A stretch of 64,000 bases of DNA, taken from NCBI RefSeq assembly GCF_014905415.1, contig NZ_BNEO01000005.1, forward strand, positions 210,810 to 274,809, given 5' to 3'. The notes below the pieces were generated by a model that saw only the letters and a list, made by a program, of their open reading frames with translations, did not search any database and was not told the DNA's origin. This document shows, piece by piece, positions 18,421-27,425 of the stretch (position 1 is the first letter of the stretch; every line of letters starts with the position of its first letter). The position numbers were made by a program, and so were the translations under genes. This stretch comes from Virgibacillus salexigens (GTDB taxonomy: Bacteria; Bacillota; Bacilli; Bacillales; Amphibacillaceae).

Positions 18421-19377
18421 TTATTGCCCAGCAACATCTCTTTTCGTAAAAAACAGCCAAGACAATACTAAAAATACAATATAATAAACAATTAAAACAC
18501 TGATGGAAAAGCCAAAGGTCATTCCTTCTATCCAGGGAGTATTGCCAGCGGCATATCTACTAAGGTCTGTGTTTGCAAATAATATATACTTGGCCCATTC
18601 TTTGTCTGCAAAGAAGCCAACGATAGAATTTCCCGCCATCATTAAAAATATTGCTGTACCGATAGCAAGTGCACTATTACGGAAGATGGAAGATATCATA
18701 AACGCAAACGTAGCCATCATAATTAGGTTAACCATACTATAACCATACTCAGTAAAAATGGAACCGACTAGTGAAACAACTTCGAATCCTCCCGAACCAT
18801 CATTTGTTACAATAGAAGGATTAACCCCTTCTACGCCAAAGAAAATAGCGCCAATAATCCATGAAAAAGCAAAAACAAAAATAGAAGTAAATAATGAGAA
18901 TAATAACACAGAAAGATATTTTGATAATAAGATTCCACTTCTGCTAATTGGGCGGATAAGCAAAAGCTTAATTGTTCCCCAACGGAATTCGTTTGCTACA
19001 ATTCCTGCCGCGATAATAATAGTTAGTAAGCTAACTACAGATAAAAAGGCTAGATTTTCTTGGACAAATTTCCAGGCACCATATGCTTCAGGCTGGATAT
19101 CATGTTCTAAATAATAGTTATTCTTTTCAATTTGTTGTGAATTATAGTCTGCCATCATTTCCTCATTTTGCATCTCTTCTTTCAAGGCAGCATTCTCTTC
19201 TTGCAATACTTCTCGCCAGTTGTCATCTTGATATTGTTCTGTTGAATTACCGAAATTGTTTGTCATAACTGCCATGCCAAGAATTAATAAGGCTAAGACA
19301 ATGTACATTGCCCACGTTGATTTTTGAATATAGATTTTGATTTGTTCATTGTAGATAAGGCTTACCAGTTTACTCAA
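18421..19377 (-). CDS. ABC-2 type exporter permease
   Basis: A 318-residue permease with about six membrane helices. The first (about residues 20-40) is followed by an extracytoplasmic Glu/Gln-rich loop of about 65 residues, and the other five helices fill residues 105-318. The phrase ANEFRWGTIKLLLIRPISR is the cytoplasmic coupling segment typical of bacitracin- and lantibiotic-type ABC-2 permeases. With the next gene it forms a drug or peptide exporter of unknown substrate. TTG 19377 is preferred, six bases after GGAGAG; a frame open to 19392 overlaps the ATPase further. Translational coupling with the upstream ATPase is clear. Confidence 0.85.
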   Translation of the reverse strand: MSKLVSLIYNEQIKIYIQKSTWAMYIVLALLILGMAVMTNNFGNSTEQYQDDNWREVLQEENAALKEEMQNEEMMADYNSQQIEKNNYYLEHDIQPEAYGAWKFVQENLAFLSVVSLLTIIIAAGIVANEFRWGTIKLLLIRPISRSGILLSKYLSVLLFSLFTSIFVFAFSWIIGAIFFGVEGVNPSIVTNDGSGGFEVVSLVGSIFTEYGYSMVNLIMMATFAFMISSIFRNSALAIGTAIFLMMAGNSIVGFFADKEWAKYILFANTDLSRYAAGNTPWIEGMTFGFSISVLIVYYIVFLVLSWLFFTKRDVAGQ

Positions 19378-20287
19378 TTGTATTCTCTCCAATCAGTTCA
19401 AAAAATTGATCTTCTAGGTTTCCTTTTGCAACATGGATTTGATATACAGCACAATCGTTCTCCATTAATGATTTAATAATTGCGGGAACTTGTTCCTTTT
19501 GACTACGAAACGATAAGAACTCATCGATTCGGACAGCTTCCAATTGATATTGCTCTTGCAAAACCTGTGCTGCTTTATCTATCGGTTCTACTTCCATTTG
19601 ATGAATCAGGTTATGGTCGGCTGCATCACCTCCGACCGTTTGAATAGATATCAGCTCACCATTTTTAATGACACCAATACGATCACACATTTGTTCAATT
19701 TCTGATAATAAATGACTCGAAATAATAATGGCTACCTGTTCTTCTTTTGCAAGCTTTCTTATGTATTGACGAATTTCTCGAATTCCTGCTGGATCTAACC
19801 CATTTGTTGGTTCATCTAAAATTAAAACAGAAGGATTATGGAGTAAGGCTTGAGCAATTCCTAGACGTTGACGCATCCCTAAAGAATATTTACCTACCTT
19901 GTCGTTAATTGGTTTTTCAAGACCAACAAGGGTGACAACTTCTTGTACACGTTCCTTTGTTACTTCTGGCATCATTCTGGCGTAATGCATTAAATTCTGC
20001 CATCCGCTCATAAACGGATACATTTCTGGATTCTCAACAATGGCACCTACCTCCTTTACAGCCTCCTTATAATTTGTTGAAATGCTATTTCCGAGAATAC
20101 GAACATCTCCAGCCGATAATTTCATTAAACCTACCATCATTCGAATTGTAGTCGTTTTTCCTGCGCCATTTGGACCAATAAAACCAAATACTTCTCCTTT
20201 ATAAATAGAGAATGATAATCCTTTAATAATTTCTTTGTTTCCTACTGATTTTTTAACATCGATTAATTCCATCGCTGTTTCCGGCAT
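19370..20287 (-). CDS. ABC transporter ATP-binding protein
   Basis: A 305-residue BcrA-type ATPase. It has Walker A GPNGAGKTT (residues 38-46), the Q-loop region VENPEMYP, the ABC signature SLGMRQRLG, Walker B VLILDEPTNGLDP and the switch His in SSHLL. The C-terminal 80 residues form the extra domain seen in multidrug/bacteriocin-type ABC-2 exporters. GGAGGT precedes ATG 20287. It overlaps the permease start by eight bases. Nothing nearby shows what is exported. Confidence 0.93.
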   Translation of the reverse strand: MPETAMELIDVKKSVGNKEIIKGLSFSIYKGEVFGFIGPNGAGKTTTIRMMVGLMKLSAGDVRILGNSISTNYKEAVKEVGAIVENPEMYPFMSGWQNLMHYARMMPEVTKERVQEVVTLVGLEKPINDKVGKYSLGMRQRLGIAQALLHNPSVLILDEPTNGLDPAGIREIRQYIRKLAKEEQVAIIISSHLLSEIEQMCDRIGVIKNGELISIQTVGGDAADHNLIHQMEVEPIDKAAQVLQEQYQLEAVRIDEFLSFRSQKEQVPAIIKSLMENDCAVYQIHVAKGNLEDQFFELIGENTIE

Positions 20288-20354
20288 TTTTAAACCTCCT
20301 ATATCATTGTTATTAGGTATTACGTAGGGGCTTACTAGATTGTTTCATTCCTTC

Positions 20355-20400
20355 AAAAAAAATCCAATATATAAAGAGGAAATTCCTCTTCATATATTGG
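20355..20400 (-). terminator. Strong minus-strand terminator below the YfhE-like gene
   Basis: CCAATATATAAAGAGGAATT pairs with its near-perfect complement (one G-U). On the minus strand it is followed by TTTTTTT. Confidence 0.9.
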
Positions 20401-20475
20401 TGTTTGTCTATTTATAGGGGGAATTGAATGATGAATGTCCAGCAATTGTCTGTCCAATCTTTGTTTAATCGTATC

Positions 20476-20637
20476 TTATTTAATCAAATCAGGGTTTTCG
20501 TTTTTTGCTTCACGGACTCTTGATTTACGATATCCACCAGCGATGTCCGCATGTTTGAAGTCCTTTGAATAATGAACTTCTTGTGCGTCAGTCAACTGTT
20601 TGTTTTTCGTTGGTTGATATTGTGTATTTCTACTCAT
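20476..20637 (-). CDS. Small YfhE-like protein
   Basis: A 53-residue hydrophilic protein read by hand on the minus strand. The core LTDAQEVHYSKDFKHADIA followed by GGYR resembles the small Bacillus YfhE family, which has no known function. The start ATG at 20637 is preceded at about ten bases by AAAGGA, and a strong terminator follows the stop. Size, ribosome binding site and terminator together support a real gene; the family name is from memory. Confidence 0.65.
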   Translation of the reverse strand: MSRNTQYQPTKNKQLTDAQEVHYSKDFKHADIAGGYRKSRVREAKNENPDLIK

Positions 20638-20827
20638 CTTTTAAAAATCCTTTCTTAAAAATGGTTACATTTCTCGTATTCCCGTTAGAAATATACTTAA
20701 ACGTAAAAAATTGATCCATTTACAGCGCTTTATACGTTTCCTCTTTAGATGATTAGAAGATGCTGCTTTTATGAATTCGATCAAACCTATGATATTCTAT
20801 AGGCATATTGCTATAAAGGAGAATAGG

Positions 20828-21391
20828 ATGCGAGAACAAGATATTGAATTATTTCATCGCGTACAGAATAAAGATGAAGTCGCTTTAGAGCTACTTTATG
20901 ATCGCTATGAGAAATTACTCTTTTCTTTTTCTTTTCGTATGACCAATAATAAATTCTTGGCGGAAGAAGCCGTTCAGGATGTGTTTACTAAACTTTGGTC
21001 AAAATCATTGCCTTATTCGGAAGAAAAGGGTAAATTTTCATCTTGGTTGTTAACTATTACACGCAATGCCTGTCTTGATTTATTAAGAAAAAAGAAATCA
21101 AATGATTATGAGCTAAAGGAGAGGGACGCTCTTCAAGAAGATAATGATCCTTCTCCAGAAGAAACAGCTGAATGGAAAGAACAGCATGAAGAGATACAAC
21201 ATGCGATTAAGGAGTTAAAAACAGAACAGCAGGAAATTATTAATTTGTTCTATTTTAGAGGATTTACTCAGTCCCAAATTGCAAAGAAGTGTAACCTTCC
21301 GTTAGGTACAGTTAAAGGAAGAGTTCGTCTTTCGCTACAACACTTAAATAAAATACTGACTAAGAAAAAAGAAAGGGGGATTCGTGAATGA
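20828..21391 (+). CDS. ECF-type RNA polymerase sigma factor
   Basis: A 187-residue group IV sigma factor. Region 2 is at residues 9-75 (LYDRYEKLLFSFSFRM, AEEAVQDVFTKLW, FSSWLLTITRNACLD) and region 4 at 120-175 (EIINLFYFRGFTQSQIA, LGTVKGRVRLSL). It redirects RNA polymerase when released by its anti-sigma factor, encoded next and overlapping by four bases. ATG 20828 follows AAAGGAG; a frame from 20771 has no such site. The likely targets are its own operon and the surface protein and sortase downstream, but I cannot point to a promoter motif. Confidence 0.92.
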   Translation: MREQDIELFHRVQNKDEVALELLYDRYEKLLFSFSFRMTNNKFLAEEAVQDVFTKLWSKSLPYSEEKGKFSSWLLTITRNACLDLLRKKKSNDYELKERDALQEDNDPSPEETAEWKEQHEEIQHAIKELKTEQQEIINLFYFRGFTQSQIAKKCNLPLGTVKGRVRLSLQHLNKILTKKKERGIRE

Positions 21392-22143
21392 TGGATAAAC
21401 AATGTGATCTTTTACTAGATTATTTTAATGGGCATTTAACAAACCAACAGAAGGCTGCATTTGAATCGCATTTAAAAGATTGCCCATCTTGTCAGGAAGA
21501 ACTAAAGGAATTAGAAGAGCTGACAATGGATCTCCCATATGCAAGTGAACCTATTGCTGTTCCAGATGGTATGAAGCAACGTATTTTATCAAATGTTAAA
21601 GACGATTCACAGATAGAGAATAAGGCCACATTTGATCAAACAGACAGTGAACCTGGTCCGAAACCACCAATAAAACCGAAGCGTACATGGTTTAAACCGT
21701 TTATGGTAGCAGCATTAACGTTATCGTTAGTGGGTAATGGGGCGGCCTTGTACTATATTAATGAACAAAAAGATGACGCTGATACTGGAGAATCCTTTTC
21801 TGTAGATAGCATGAAGGAAGCCTACACACTTCAAGCTTCTGAAGATATTGAGGCAGCAGCAACAGCGATGATGATCGAACAGAACCGTGAGACGAACCTC
21901 ATTATTCAAGCAAACAATCTTCCAGAATTAAAAGGAGATGAAAAATACCAAGTTTGGGTGTTAGAAGAAGGTAAACCGTTTCGGGCTGGTACGTTTGTAA
22001 CCAATCAAGACGGCAAAGGTGGTGTATCCTATACATTGCATGACATGAAGGAGCGGAATTATGATACGATTGCAATTACAAAGGAGCCAAATGCCAATAG
22101 CCAACAACCACAAGGAGATATTTTATTGAGTTCTCCATTATAA
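21388..22143 (+). CDS. Membrane anti-sigma factor with zinc finger and RskA domain
   Basis: A 251-residue single-pass protein. The cytoplasmic N-terminus carries the anti-sigma zinc finger His28-x3-Cys32-x2-Cys35. A proline/lysine linker precedes one membrane helix (about 105-124), and an outer RskA-type domain contains LPELKGDEKYQVWVLEEG. It holds the preceding sigma factor at the membrane; the family is released by regulated proteolysis. Its start overlaps the sigma stop, the usual coupling for such pairs. A terminator follows, separating it from the surface-protein gene. Confidence 0.9.
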   Translation: MMDKQCDLLLDYFNGHLTNQQKAAFESHLKDCPSCQEELKELEELTMDLPYASEPIAVPDGMKQRILSNVKDDSQIENKATFDQTDSEPGPKPPIKPKRTWFKPFMVAALTLSLVGNGAALYYINEQKDDADTGESFSVDSMKEAYTLQASEDIEAAATAMMIEQNRETNLIIQANNLPELKGDEKYQVWVLEEGKPFRAGTFVTNQDGKGGVSYTLHDMKERNYDTIAITKEPNANSQQPQGDILLSSPL

Positions 22144-22148
22144 TTTAG

Positions 22149-22180
22149 AGGCGGAACACATGAAGTGTTCCGCCTTTTTT
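22149..22180 (+). terminator. Terminator after the sigma/anti-sigma pair
   Basis: A perfect stem AGGCGGAACAC/GTGTTCCGCCT with an ATGAA-like loop is followed by TTTTTT. Confidence 0.95.
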
Positions 22181-22272
22181 AGCTATGGATAATAAATTTT
22201 TTGATAAAAATGTGATCTAAATTTATTTCTATTTCGTTCGCTTTACAGATTAATAAAAAAGGAGAGAGTGAA

Positions 22273-23628
22273 ATGAATTGGAAAAAGACATTGGTTATTG
22301 CACCTTTAAGTGCAACATTACTATTTTCAAGTAGTGTAGGTGTGGTAAGTGCAGAGGAAACGACAGATAAGCCAACCGTAGAAACAGCAGCAGTAGATTT
22401 ACGTGCTGACTTAGGACATTTATTAAGTGAACACGCATTTCTAGCGATTGAAGCAATGCGGAATGGTGCAGCGCAATCAGAGGACTTTGACGCGTCTGTT
22501 TCCGCTTTAGAATCGAACACAGAAGATCTAACGGCTGCAATTGCATCGGTTTACGGAGATGATGCAGGTGAATCATTTCAAACGATGTGGAGTGACCATA
22601 TTGGCTACTTTGTTGACTATGTAAAAGCCACTGGCGAACAAGATGAAGAGGCAAAACAGGCAGCTTTGGATGAGCTTTCCCAATATAAAGAAGATTTTTC
22701 GAAGTTCTTGGAAGAAGCAACCGGAGAGAGATTAGAAGCTGGTTCATTAGCGGAAGGTCTTCAAATGCATGTTAACCAACTAATTGGAGCATTTGATAGT
22801 TATGTACAAAAAAATTATCAAACTGCTTATGAACATGAAAGGGAAGCTATTGGGCATATGCATATGGTAGCAAAAGGTCTATCATCTGCAATTACAGATC
22901 AATTTCCAGAAGACTTTAATAATACGAAAGCAGTAACACCTGCAGGAGATTTACGAGCTGATTTAGGACATCTATTATCTGAACATACTGGTCTAGCAGT
23001 AGTAGCAATGCAGAATGGAGCAGATGGGGCTCCGGATTTTGAAGCAGCGGCAAATGTATTAAATGCAAATACACAAGATCTATCGAAGGCTATTACATCT
23101 GTATATGGCGAAGAAGCAGGAAAAGCATTTGAGGAGATGTGGTCTGAACATATTGGCTACTTCGTTGATTACGTAAATGCAACAGCTGAAGAAGATGAAG
23201 AGGCAAAACAAGAAGCACTAGATAACTTGGCTATGTATAAAGAAGAATTTTCTAGCTTTATGGCCGAGGCTACAGAGGGTAATGTTCCAGCCGACGCTTT
23301 AGCCGAAGGTCTACAAATGCATGCAGATCAACTGATTGCAGCATTTGATGCATATGCAGAAGGTAACTATAATGAAGCGTTCACGAAAGCACGCGAAGCA
23401 TATGGTCATATGTATGGAGCAGCCGCACAATTATCATCCGGTATTGTTATGCAACACCCTGATAAATTTGCTCAAGAAATGCCATCTGAAATGCCAAATA
23501 CCGGTCTCGGAGCACCAGAAGATCAATCTTCAACTATGGCATGGGCATGGATCGTTGGAGCAAGTGTGCTTGGTGCAGCTATACTATTTGTTATTAGAAA
23601 AATGAAATTAAATAATGAACGGAAATAG
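22273..23628 (+). CDS. Two-repeat surface protein with MPNTG sorting signal
   Basis: A 451-residue exported protein. A signal peptide (about 1-28, ending VSA) is followed by two homologous helical repeats at about residues 42-217 and 228-400. Both begin DLRADLGHLLSEH and share HIGYFVDYV, LAEGLQMH and a GHM element. The repeated His, Glu and Asp suggest a metal-binding four-helix fold; this is inference. The C-terminus has MPNTG at 407-411, a membrane helix and a basic tail (KMKLNNERK), a cell-wall sorting signal with M for L. I recall this repeat in Bacillus proteins mislabelled copper amine oxidase; no oxidase domain is present. A ribosome binding site AAAGGAGAG is upstream. Confidence 0.82.
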   Translation: MNWKKTLVIAPLSATLLFSSSVGVVSAEETTDKPTVETAAVDLRADLGHLLSEHAFLAIEAMRNGAAQSEDFDASVSALESNTEDLTAAIASVYGDDAGESFQTMWSDHIGYFVDYVKATGEQDEEAKQAALDELSQYKEDFSKFLEEATGERLEAGSLAEGLQMHVNQLIGAFDSYVQKNYQTAYEHEREAIGHMHMVAKGLSSAITDQFPEDFNNTKAVTPAGDLRADLGHLLSEHTGLAVVAMQNGADGAPDFEAAANVLNANTQDLSKAITSVYGEEAGKAFEEMWSEHIGYFVDYVNATAEEDEEAKQEALDNLAMYKEEFSSFMAEATEGNVPADALAEGLQMHADQLIAAFDAYAEGNYNEAFTKAREAYGHMYGAAAQLSSGIVMQHPDKFAQEMPSEMPNTGLGAPEDQSSTMAWAWIVGASVLGAAILFVIRKMKLNNERK

Positions 23629-23655
23629 TAGATTTCAAGAAACAGGAGGGATTGG

Positions 23656-24306
23656 ATGATCAAATATATAGCTTTCGTTGGAATAGCTATTTGTTTAGTA
23701 GCGTGTTCTCCATCTCAGAATGAAACAGCTGACACTTCGGTTTCCTCCAATCCTTCCAATAGTAATTCAGGTATGAAACAGGAACAGTTGGAATACAATT
23801 CGGAAACTGCGAATGTAGAAAATAAGACCTCGGATTCAATAATTAAAGATAAAGAATACCATCTTACGCCAAAAAAAATTACCATTGACGCTATTGATGT
23901 CAAATCTGAAATCGAAAGTGTTGGTTTACTGGATAATGGTGAAATGGCTGTTCCAGAGGATTTCACGAAAACAGGATGGTTTGACCTTGGTACGAAACCA
24001 GGAAATCGTGGAAGTGCGGTAATCGCTGGTCATGTTGATGATAAAACGGGTCCGGGGGTATTTTTTGATTTAAAAGATTTGAAAATTGGTGATGAAGTGA
24101 ATATAACTGGAGAAGATGGACGAACGTTAACTTTCGAAGTAGTAGATAGACAGGTATTTCCTAAAGATGATGCACCAATTGAAGATATCTTTGGTTATAC
24201 ATCAAGACGAATGTTGAATCTAATTACTTGTATTGGAACATTTGACCATTCCATTGGCGGGAGAACAGAAAGACTTGTGGTATTTACAGAGTTAAAAGAA
24301 GAATAA
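23656..24306 (+). CDS. Lipoprotein-type sortase (class D/F-like)
   Basis: A 216-residue protein. A short signal peptide ends in lipobox LVAC (Cys17), then a Ser/Asn-rich linker to about residue 65 and a sortase domain with His126 (AGHVDD), Cys192 (LITCIGTFD) and an Arg at 203 or 206 (GGRTERLVVF). The catalytic triad is complete. Most sortases are anchored by a membrane helix, so a lipid anchor is unusual. It follows the MPNTG protein by 27 bases with GGAGGG ahead of the ATG, and is very probably its dedicated transpeptidase. Class F is the nearest fit I can give. Confidence 0.85.
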   Translation: MIKYIAFVGIAICLVACSPSQNETADTSVSSNPSNSNSGMKQEQLEYNSETANVENKTSDSIIKDKEYHLTPKKITIDAIDVKSEIESVGLLDNGEMAVPEDFTKTGWFDLGTKPGNRGSAVIAGHVDDKTGPGVFFDLKDLKIGDEVNITGEDGRTLTFEVVDRQVFPKDDAPIEDIFGYTSRRMLNLITCIGTFDHSIGGRTERLVVFTELKEE

Positions 24307-24337
24307 TTACTTAAGAAGCGTTAGAGTAAAAAAGAAT

Positions 24338-24400
24338 CATCCGAACAATTCCTTAGAAATATTCATTTATTTATATTTGGAGAATTGTTCGGATTTTTTA
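24338..24400 (+). terminator. Terminator after the sortase gene (ATCCGAAC family stem)
   Basis: ATCCGAACAATTC (24339-24351) pairs with GAATTGTTCGGAT (24382-24394) and is followed by TTTTT. The same ATCCGAAC/GTTCGGAT core recurs at 44461-44494 and 46527-46577. Confidence 0.88.
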
Positions 24401-24836
24401 ATTGTTAATTTTTACAATTGAATTGCTAGGGAAGGAATGGATATCTTTCCTCTTAATCTTAGCAGCATGTGAAATAGGGATGAATCGAGCGGGAATAGCA
24501 CAGTTCCGAAGGTCCACACAGATAAGCGACTTTTCTTTTAATCGAGTTAGCTAAAGCCGTGCCCGCGGGAGTTCCCTTATTGCATTGTACGGTTAATGAA
24601 TAAATGTGTATTCGAAGTTAGATATCAGCACTTCTTGTGGCCAACACAAATAATTGGAAGTTAAATAATTTTTACATCCAGAGCATATTTTTTTTCTATA
24701 AAATAAATCATTAATTTGATATGATAATGCTAGTGACTTAATCAACATTTGGTTAGGTTTTTATTTTGTTTAATCCTATGTATAAGCAGGAAGAAGATAG
24801 AAACAAATCTTAACCATCAATAAGGGAGATTAGAAA
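24401..24836. repeat. Intergenic region with a reverse copy of the GC-rich repeat core
   Basis: No gene is seen here. AGCTAAAGCCGTGCCCGCGG at 24549-24568 is close to the reverse complement of the repeat core at 6192-6210. The last 130 bases are AT-rich and contain the promoter region and GGGAGA ribosome binding site for the DUF368 gene. Confidence 0.5.
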
Positions 24837-25646
24837 ATGGAATGGAAAAATATTTATCGTGGTATATTTATGGGAGCAAGTGATGTCATTCCAGGAGTAA
24901 GTGGCGGAACGATTGCTGTACTATTAGGAATATATGATCAATTAATTGCTGCAATTAATGGGTTCTTGAGTAAAGAATGGAAAAAACAACTAGGGTTTTT
25001 AATACCACTGGGAATTGGTGTTGTAATTGCGATATTTACATTAAGCCATGTAATTGAATGGCTATTTGAACATCACCCTGGACCAACCATGTTTTTTTTC
25101 TTAGGATTAATTATTGGAGTCCTTCCGTATCTTTTACATAAGGCCGAAGCTAAGAGCAAATTTAAAGCAAACCATATTGTATTGTTAATTATTGGTGCGA
25201 TTCTGGTTGGTTCTATGGTTTTCTTACAGGCTGGCGAAGGGCCAGTGATTACGGAAATGAATATGTCAACCTATATTTTACTTTTCTTTTCCGGTTTTAT
25301 AGCAAGTAGTGCTATGATTTTACCTGGAATAAGTGGGTCATTTATGTTGCTTGTCCTTGGCGTCTATCCTACTGTTATTGGAGCAGTAAGTAATATGCAT
25401 GTCGATATTATTGCAGTTACTGGTATTGGGATTGTAATAGGAATTGTCGTTATGAGTAAAGTAATTAACTACTTTCTTACTCATTACAGAACAGGGACTT
25501 TTGCTATTATCATTGGGATGGTAATCGGTTCAATCGTTGTCGTATTTCCAGGATGGCCAGCAACAGGTTCACTTGTTTTAATCAGTGTTGCGACGTTTGC
25601 AGCTGGATTATTTGTCGCATATATTCTAGGTAGAGTAGAATATTAA
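24837..25646 (+). CDS. DUF368 membrane protein, probable polyprenyl-phosphate transporter (PopT-like)
   Basis: A 269-residue polytopic protein with about eight membrane helices. It has the two DUF368 signatures: GASDVIPGVSGGTIAVLLG near residue 14 and SAMILPGISGSFMLLVLGVY near residue 155, an inverted internal repeat. DUF368 proteins have been described as undecaprenyl-phosphate flippases (PopT), recycling the lipid carrier for cell-wall synthesis. Which carrier this one moves cannot be read from sequence. AAGGGAGA precedes ATG 24837. It lies beside a wall-protein module, but separated by 530 bases. Confidence 0.85.
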   Translation: MEWKNIYRGIFMGASDVIPGVSGGTIAVLLGIYDQLIAAINGFLSKEWKKQLGFLIPLGIGVVIAIFTLSHVIEWLFEHHPGPTMFFFLGLIIGVLPYLLHKAEAKSKFKANHIVLLIIGAILVGSMVFLQAGEGPVITEMNMSTYILLFFSGFIASSAMILPGISGSFMLLVLGVYPTVIGAVSNMHVDIIAVTGIGIVIGIVVMSKVINYFLTHYRTGTFAIIIGMVIGSIVVVFPGWPATGSLVLISVATFAAGLFVAYILGRVEY

Positions 25647-25719
25647 GATAGAGCAAACCATAAGACAAACATATAAAAAATCGGTACAATAAACATTAGA
25701 AAAAGAGGGGGTAGTCAAA

Positions 25720-26040
25720 ATGGAAGCAATTAAAACAGAAGAAGCTTTTTATGAAATTATTCAAAACGATGAACCAGTTATCGTTAAATTCTTTGCGGAT
25801 TGGTGTCCGGATTGTAAACGGATGGACATGTTTATTGGCGATATCTTGGAAGAATTTAATAACTATAAATGGTATGAAATAAATAGTGATGAAGTCAAAG
25901 GTATTGCTGAAAAATACGAAGTAATGGGAATCCCTAGCCTATTAATTTTCCAAAATGGGGAAAAGAAAGCACATCAACATAGTGCATATACAAAAACACC
26001 AGAATCGGTTACAGAATTTCTTCATCAGCAATTAGGATAA
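25720..26040 (+). CDS. Thioredoxin-like protein
   Basis: A 106-residue single thioredoxin domain. The active site is WCPDC (residues 27-31), not the classical WCGPC, and the cis-proline is in MGIPSLLIF. There is no signal peptide, so it works in the cytoplasm. Bacillus has several such proteins of unclear specificity (YtpP/YdfQ type). AGAGGGGG precedes ATG 25720. A bidirectional-looking terminator follows, and the gene converges on the subtilase. Confidence 0.88.
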   Translation: MEAIKTEEAFYEIIQNDEPVIVKFFADWCPDCKRMDMFIGDILEEFNNYKWYEINSDEVKGIAEKYEVMGIPSLLIFQNGEKKAHQHSAYTKTPESVTEFLHQQLG

Positions 26041-26043
26041 TTA

Positions 26044-26076
26044 TAAACAGGCTGTCATTTATGACAGCCTGTTTAT
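26044..26076. terminator. Terminator after the thioredoxin-like gene
   Basis: AAACAGGCTGTCAT and ATGACAGCCTGTTT form a perfect 14-bp stem. A and T runs on each side allow use from both converging genes. Confidence 0.9.
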
Positions 26077-26132
26077 TAATGGTGTGAGTTTTTTTAATCG
26101 AACACCCTAAGTAAATGGGTGTGCTTGCGCTC

Positions 26133-27425
26133 TTATCTGGCAGCTTTTTGATATACTGTATATTTCTTAGCCATTTCCACGGCTCCATTTGCTTCAATAT
26201 ATCCCCAAATATCATTGAGCATTGGCTCAGAAGAAGATTTAAGGATGCTTTTGATATCGTTCGGACTTAAATTGGGATTTGCCTCCAGCATTTGAGCAAT
26301 TACTCCTGCGCAAATCGGGGTTGCCATGGAAGTTCCTGATAACTGTAAATAGTTCTCATCGATGACTTGCTCAGGAAGTTCTTGTTCTAAGGCAGAACCA
26401 GGTGCCAATAAAGATATGATGTCTGTGCCAGGTGCGTATATATCAGGTTTCACAAAGGAATCTACAGTGGGACCTCTGCTTGAATACTCTGCAATTTGAT
26501 CATCTGATCGTGCTTCAGTATTTTGGTCCATGGTTGATCCGACCGTAATAATAAATGGGTTGATGGCCGGTGTACTAATGGTTGTTTGTTCTGGGCCACT
26601 ATTTCCTGCGGCAGCACATACAACAATTCCCTCATGCCATGCTTCCTCTACAGCAACTGATAAAGGATCGTCTCGGAATGATTCAAAGGCTTGAGCTCCA
26701 AGAGATAGTGAGATAACCCGAATGTTATACTCATCTTTATTACTTATGCACCACTCAATCCCTTCAATAATTGTAGATAATCTCCCACTTCCATTCTTAT
26801 CAAGTACTTTTACACCAATGATGGATGCTTCTGGAGCGGGTCCAACATATAATCCATCGGACTGTTGACCGTTACCTGCTGCATCTCCAGCACAATGCGT
26901 GCCATGTCCATTATCATCATATGGCTCTTCTTGATTATTTATAAAATCTTTAAATGCTATAATACGATTATTTGGCTTTGTTAAGTCACTATGAGGGTGG
27001 ATACCTGTATCAATAACAGCGATGGTGACGTCTTTTCCTGTTAACCCAGCGCTTTCCTGTAGTTCAACAGAACCAATTTGTTTACTGGCAACGTCTAATA
27101 ATGCAGTAACTGTACGATCGTAGAAAATACGGTCAACAGCTTCATGATCTTTAATTTGTTTAATCATTTGTGGAGTTAAATTACCTCGAGCAGTTCTTCT
27201 TCCAATATCTTTGTCTAGCTTACTGTTGTTATCTGCTTGGCAAGCTGTTAACAAGTCTTTCTTCTTTGTGTCATCTGAGTCTTTTGAATAATAAACAATT
27301 ACTGGCAGTCTTTCGTTACTTGTCTCATAAGGATCTTCTTTCCGTTTTAACCGAAGTTGTTCTACTAATCCTGGATCTAGTCTGCGGCCGGCCTCTTCAA
27401 ACCAAACTCTTTTTCTGTTACTCAT
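26133..27425 (-). CDS. aprX: Intracellular subtilisin-family serine protease (AprX-like)
   Basis: A 430-residue S8 peptidase. Catalytic residues are Asp139 (VIDTGIHPH), His174 (GHGTHCAG) and Ser366 (SGTSMATP), with oxyanion Asn275 (AAGNSGP). There is no signal peptide; the first 110 residues form an N-terminal region typical of AprX, and total length is close to Bacillus AprX (about 440). It is expected to be cytoplasmic, and AprX is known from stationary phase. CAAGGAGGAAG lies just before the ATG at 27425; a longer frame to 27488 would bury this site. Confidence 0.88.
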   Translation of the reverse strand: MSNRKRVWFEEAGRRLDPGLVEQLRLKRKEDPYETSNERLPVIVYYSKDSDDTKKKDLLTACQADNNSKLDKDIGRRTARGNLTPQMIKQIKDHEAVDRIFYDRTVTALLDVASKQIGSVELQESAGLTGKDVTIAVIDTGIHPHSDLTKPNNRIIAFKDFINNQEEPYDDNGHGTHCAGDAAGNGQQSDGLYVGPAPEASIIGVKVLDKNGSGRLSTIIEGIEWCISNKDEYNIRVISLSLGAQAFESFRDDPLSVAVEEAWHEGIVVCAAAGNSGPEQTTISTPAINPFIITVGSTMDQNTEARSDDQIAEYSSRGPTVDSFVKPDIYAPGTDIISLLAPGSALEQELPEQVIDENYLQLSGTSMATPICAGVIAQMLEANPNLSPNDIKSILKSSSEPMLNDIWGYIEANGAVEMAKKYTVYQKAAR

